Under the pieces are notes generated by a model. The model was not told the DNA's origin. It searched no databases and saw only the letters and a list, made by a program, of their open reading frames with translations. Positions 7,745 through 9,207 of a stretch of 9,207 bases of DNA are shown here, one piece after another. Position numbers and translations under genes: made by a program. Every line of letters begins with the position of its first letter. Positions within the stretch are counted from its first letter, which is position 1. Source of the stretch: an uncultured Desulfotignum sp. (lineage in GTDB: Bacteria > Desulfobacterota > Desulfobacteria > Desulfobacterales > Desulfobacteraceae); the NCBI GenBank assembly GCA_937951975.1, contig CALGAJ010000091.1:1-9207 (forward strand). The letters run 5' to 3'.

Positions 7745-7769
7745 TATCTAGTGGCCATAATAGGCCAGG
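7735..7769. repeat. 8 bp inverted repeat spanning the pepN/epimerase convergent junction
   Basis: Perfect arms CCTGGCCT (7735-7742) and AGGCCAGG (7762-7769) flank a 19 bp centre that contains both stop codons. The arms are G+C-rich and sit in the last codons of the two converging genes, so the same hairpin could form in either transcript. No T run follows on either strand, so it is not a standard intrinsic terminator. It could slow polymerase or trim 3' ends, or be chance in GGCC-rich coding sequence. Confidence 0.3.
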
Positions 7770-8755
7770 TACCAGTCCACAAACTGTTGTATGCCCTGGG
7801 GCACGGGCGTGGATGGTTTGAATCCGGTATCAGATATCAGATCACTGACATCGGCATAGGTGGCCGGCACATCCCCGGGCTGAAGCGGCAGATATTCAAT
7901 CGTGGCTTTTTTGCCCAGCGCGGTTTCAATGGCTTTGACAAAATCCATCAACGCCACGGGCTGGTTGTTGCCGATATTGTACAGCCGGTATGGTGCGCAG
8001 CTCGATGACGGATCCGGCCGGTCCGAAGACCATTCCGGGTTCGGGACCGGCACCTGATTCATGACCCGGATGACCCCTTCCACAATATCATCGATATAGG
8101 TGAAGTCCCGCTGCATTTTCCCGTGGTTGAACACTTTGATGGGCTCGTTTTTCAAAATTGCTTTGGTAAACAGGAACAATGCCATGTCCGGCCGGCCCCA
8201 GGGGCCGTACACCGTGAAAAACCGCAGTCCGGTCGTCGGCAGGTTGTACAGATAACTGTAAGTGTGAGCCATCAGTTCATTGGCTTTTTTGGAAGCGGCA
8301 TACAGGCTGATGGGATGATCCACGTTCTGGTGCACGGAAAACGGCATATGGGTATTTAAACCATACACGGACGAGGAGGACGCATACACCAGGTGTTTGA
8401 CTTTGCTGTGGCGGCATCCTTCCAGCACATTTGCAAATCCTGTCAGGTTGCTGTCCACATATGTGGCCGGGTTTTCGATGCTGTGGCGCACCCCGGCCTG
8501 GGCCGCCAGATTCACCACGCAGTCAAACGCGTGAGAATCAAATAAAGAGGCCATGTTCCGGCGATCCGCCAGATCCAGTTTCTGAAACACGAACCCGGGT
8601 TTCTTCTCCAGTCGGGAAAGCCGGTTTTTTTTCAGGTTCACATCGTAATAATCGTTTAAATTGTCAATGCCGTACACCGTATGCCCGGAATCCAGCAGGC
8701 GTGCGCTCAGGCTGTAGCCGATAAATCCGGCAGCGCCGGTAACCAGAACGTTCAT
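7748..8755 (-). CDS. UDP-glucuronate 4-epimerase (extended SDR family)
   Basis: The enzyme interconverts UDP-glucuronate and UDP-galacturonate with tightly bound NAD, supplying an acidic sugar for envelope polysaccharides (homologues are called LpsL, CapI or Cap1J). The 335-residue product has the Rossmann motif GAAGFIG (7-13), the subfamily hallmark NLNDYYDVNLKKNRL (32-46), the AAQAGVRHSIENP segment (84-96), the catalytic serine region SSSS (126-129) and the Y152-xxx-K156 pair. GPWGRPDMALF (184-194) and RDFTYIDDI (216-224) follow. The long NPEWSSDRPDPSSSCAPY segment (239-256) is also seen in this subfamily and not in GalE. These features favour the glucuronate form over UDP-glucose 4-epimerase. 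The start at 8755 has AAGGA (8762-8766) 6 nt upstream and overlaps the preceding gene as ATGA. Its substrate is the product of the ugd gene on the other side of pepN. Confidence 0.93.
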   Translation of the reverse strand: MNVLVTGAAGFIGYSLSARLLDSGHTVYGIDNLNDYYDVNLKKNRLSRLEKKPGFVFQKLDLADRRNMASLFDSHAFDCVVNLAAQAGVRHSIENPATYVDSNLTGFANVLEGCRHSKVKHLVYASSSSVYGLNTHMPFSVHQNVDHPISLYAASKKANELMAHTYSYLYNLPTTGLRFFTVYGPWGRPDMALFLFTKAILKNEPIKVFNHGKMQRDFTYIDDIVEGVIRVMNQVPVPNPEWSSDRPDPSSSCAPYRLYNIGNNQPVALMDFVKAIETALGKKATIEYLPLQPGDVPATYADVSDLISDTGFKPSTPVPQGIQQFVDWYLAYYGH

Positions 8756-9207
8756 TTCAATTCCTTTTCAAGTTTGCGGATGTGATATAAAGTCGCCCCC
8801 ACCGGGGCAAATGAGAGTGTCAGAATATTGAGCCAGGGAACGATCAAAAGCAGACCGAACCCGATATGAAATCCAAGATGCTGTCGCAAAAAACCGAACC
8901 GATCCCTGAATGGCCGCATCTGCCTGGCCGGGACCAGGTCGGTATTGTCCCAGGCCAGAAACACGCCGGCGGTGATGGCGGATACGATGAAAATCACCGG
9001 ACCCAGGGGGGTGAAAAATCCTGCCACCATGATGACAATCGTGATGATCACGGGTATGACGGCCCGGGGAATTTCCTGAAAAATCAAATATCCAGCCAGT
9101 TTGATCCAGGAACCGTCGGCATAGGAGATCTCTTTTCCCAGAATAATTTTTTCCGTGACCCGGGACATATAGTCCATGATGAACACATTGAAACACACCT
9201 GGGCCAC
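8752..9207 (-). CDS. EI24/CysZ-like integral membrane protein, 5' part outside window
   Basis: The visible 151 residues are the C-terminal part of a membrane protein; the frame is open to the window edge, so the GTG at 9207 need not be the start. Hydrophobic stretches lie at about 47-65, 67-86 and 114-139. Between them sits a charged cytosolic-type loop with WDNTDLVPARQMRPFRDR, followed by LRQHLGFHIGFGLLL, PWLN and APVGATL. This order (an Asp-containing turn, a short arginine-rich loop, a glycine-rich helix, PxLN, then P-VGAT) is what EI24-domain proteins such as CysZ show near their C-termini. CysZ is a sulfate uptake protein, but many EI24 proteins are uncharacterised, so sulfate transport is only a possibility. 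About 100 residues are probably missing. Its TGA overlaps the ATG of the epimerase, and its last codons carry that gene's ribosome site, so the two are likely made together. Confidence 0.8.
   Translation of the reverse strand: MAQVCFNVFIMDYMSRVTEKIILGKEISYADGSWIKLAGYLIFQEIPRAVIPVIITIVIMVAGFFTPLGPVIFIVSAITAGVFLAWDNTDLVPARQMRPFRDRFGFLRQHLGFHIGFGLLLIVPWLNILTLSFAPVGATLYHIRKLEKELK

Noticed and set aside
1..9207. A previously undescribed defence, mobile or biosynthetic system
   Set aside because: Every substantial frame belongs to a known housekeeping or envelope-sugar family, and no repeats, toxin-antitoxin pairs, transposase, integrase or unexplained gene cluster is visible.

Overview
This is a roughly 9.2 kb stretch of bacterial chromosome with six recognisable protein genes and one further membrane-protein fragment. 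Both end genes are cut by the window edge. Base composition looks close to even (somewhat G+C-leaning in genes, clearly A+T-rich in the two main intergenic gaps). Protein sequences look like those of Desulfobacterota of the Desulfobacteraceae type. That placement is an inference from general sequence resemblance, not from any marker gene. I see no tRNA, rRNA, CRISPR array, insertion sequence, phage gene or transfer signature. Gene content is housekeeping and envelope-sugar metabolism.

Left part, minus strand, read right to left: prfC (peptide chain release factor 3, 3411-1804), then after 71 bp serC (phosphoserine aminotransferase, 1732-644), then serA (3-phosphoglycerate dehydrogenase, from 647 off the left edge). 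serC and serA overlap by ATGA and encode consecutive steps of serine synthesis, so they are almost certainly co-translated. No convincing promoter or terminator lies in the prfC-serC gap, so all three may share one transcript starting in the 166 bp gap right of prfC.

Middle part: ugd (UDP-glucose 6-dehydrogenase, minus strand, 4933-3578) is divergent from pepN (alanyl/lysyl-type M1 aminopeptidase N, plus strand, 5132-7744). The shared gap of about 200 bp holds an apparently strong sigma-70-type promoter for pepN (TTGACA, 17 bp, TATTCT). It sits so close to the ATG that pepN mRNA may be leaderless; no Shine-Dalgarno sequence precedes the start.

Right part, minus strand: an EI24/CysZ-like membrane protein (9207-8752, N-terminus outside) overlaps by ATGA a UDP-glucuronate 4-epimerase gene (8755-7748), which converges on pepN with only 3 bp between stop codons. 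Ugd makes UDP-glucuronate and the epimerase turns it into UDP-galacturonate, so these two genes on either side of pepN form a two-step route to an acidic sugar for lipopolysaccharide or capsule. I did not find a previously undescribed multi-gene system. The points most worth checking are the possible leaderless pepN transcript, the translationally coupled EI24-epimerase pair, and short palindromes near the prfC and pepN promoters.
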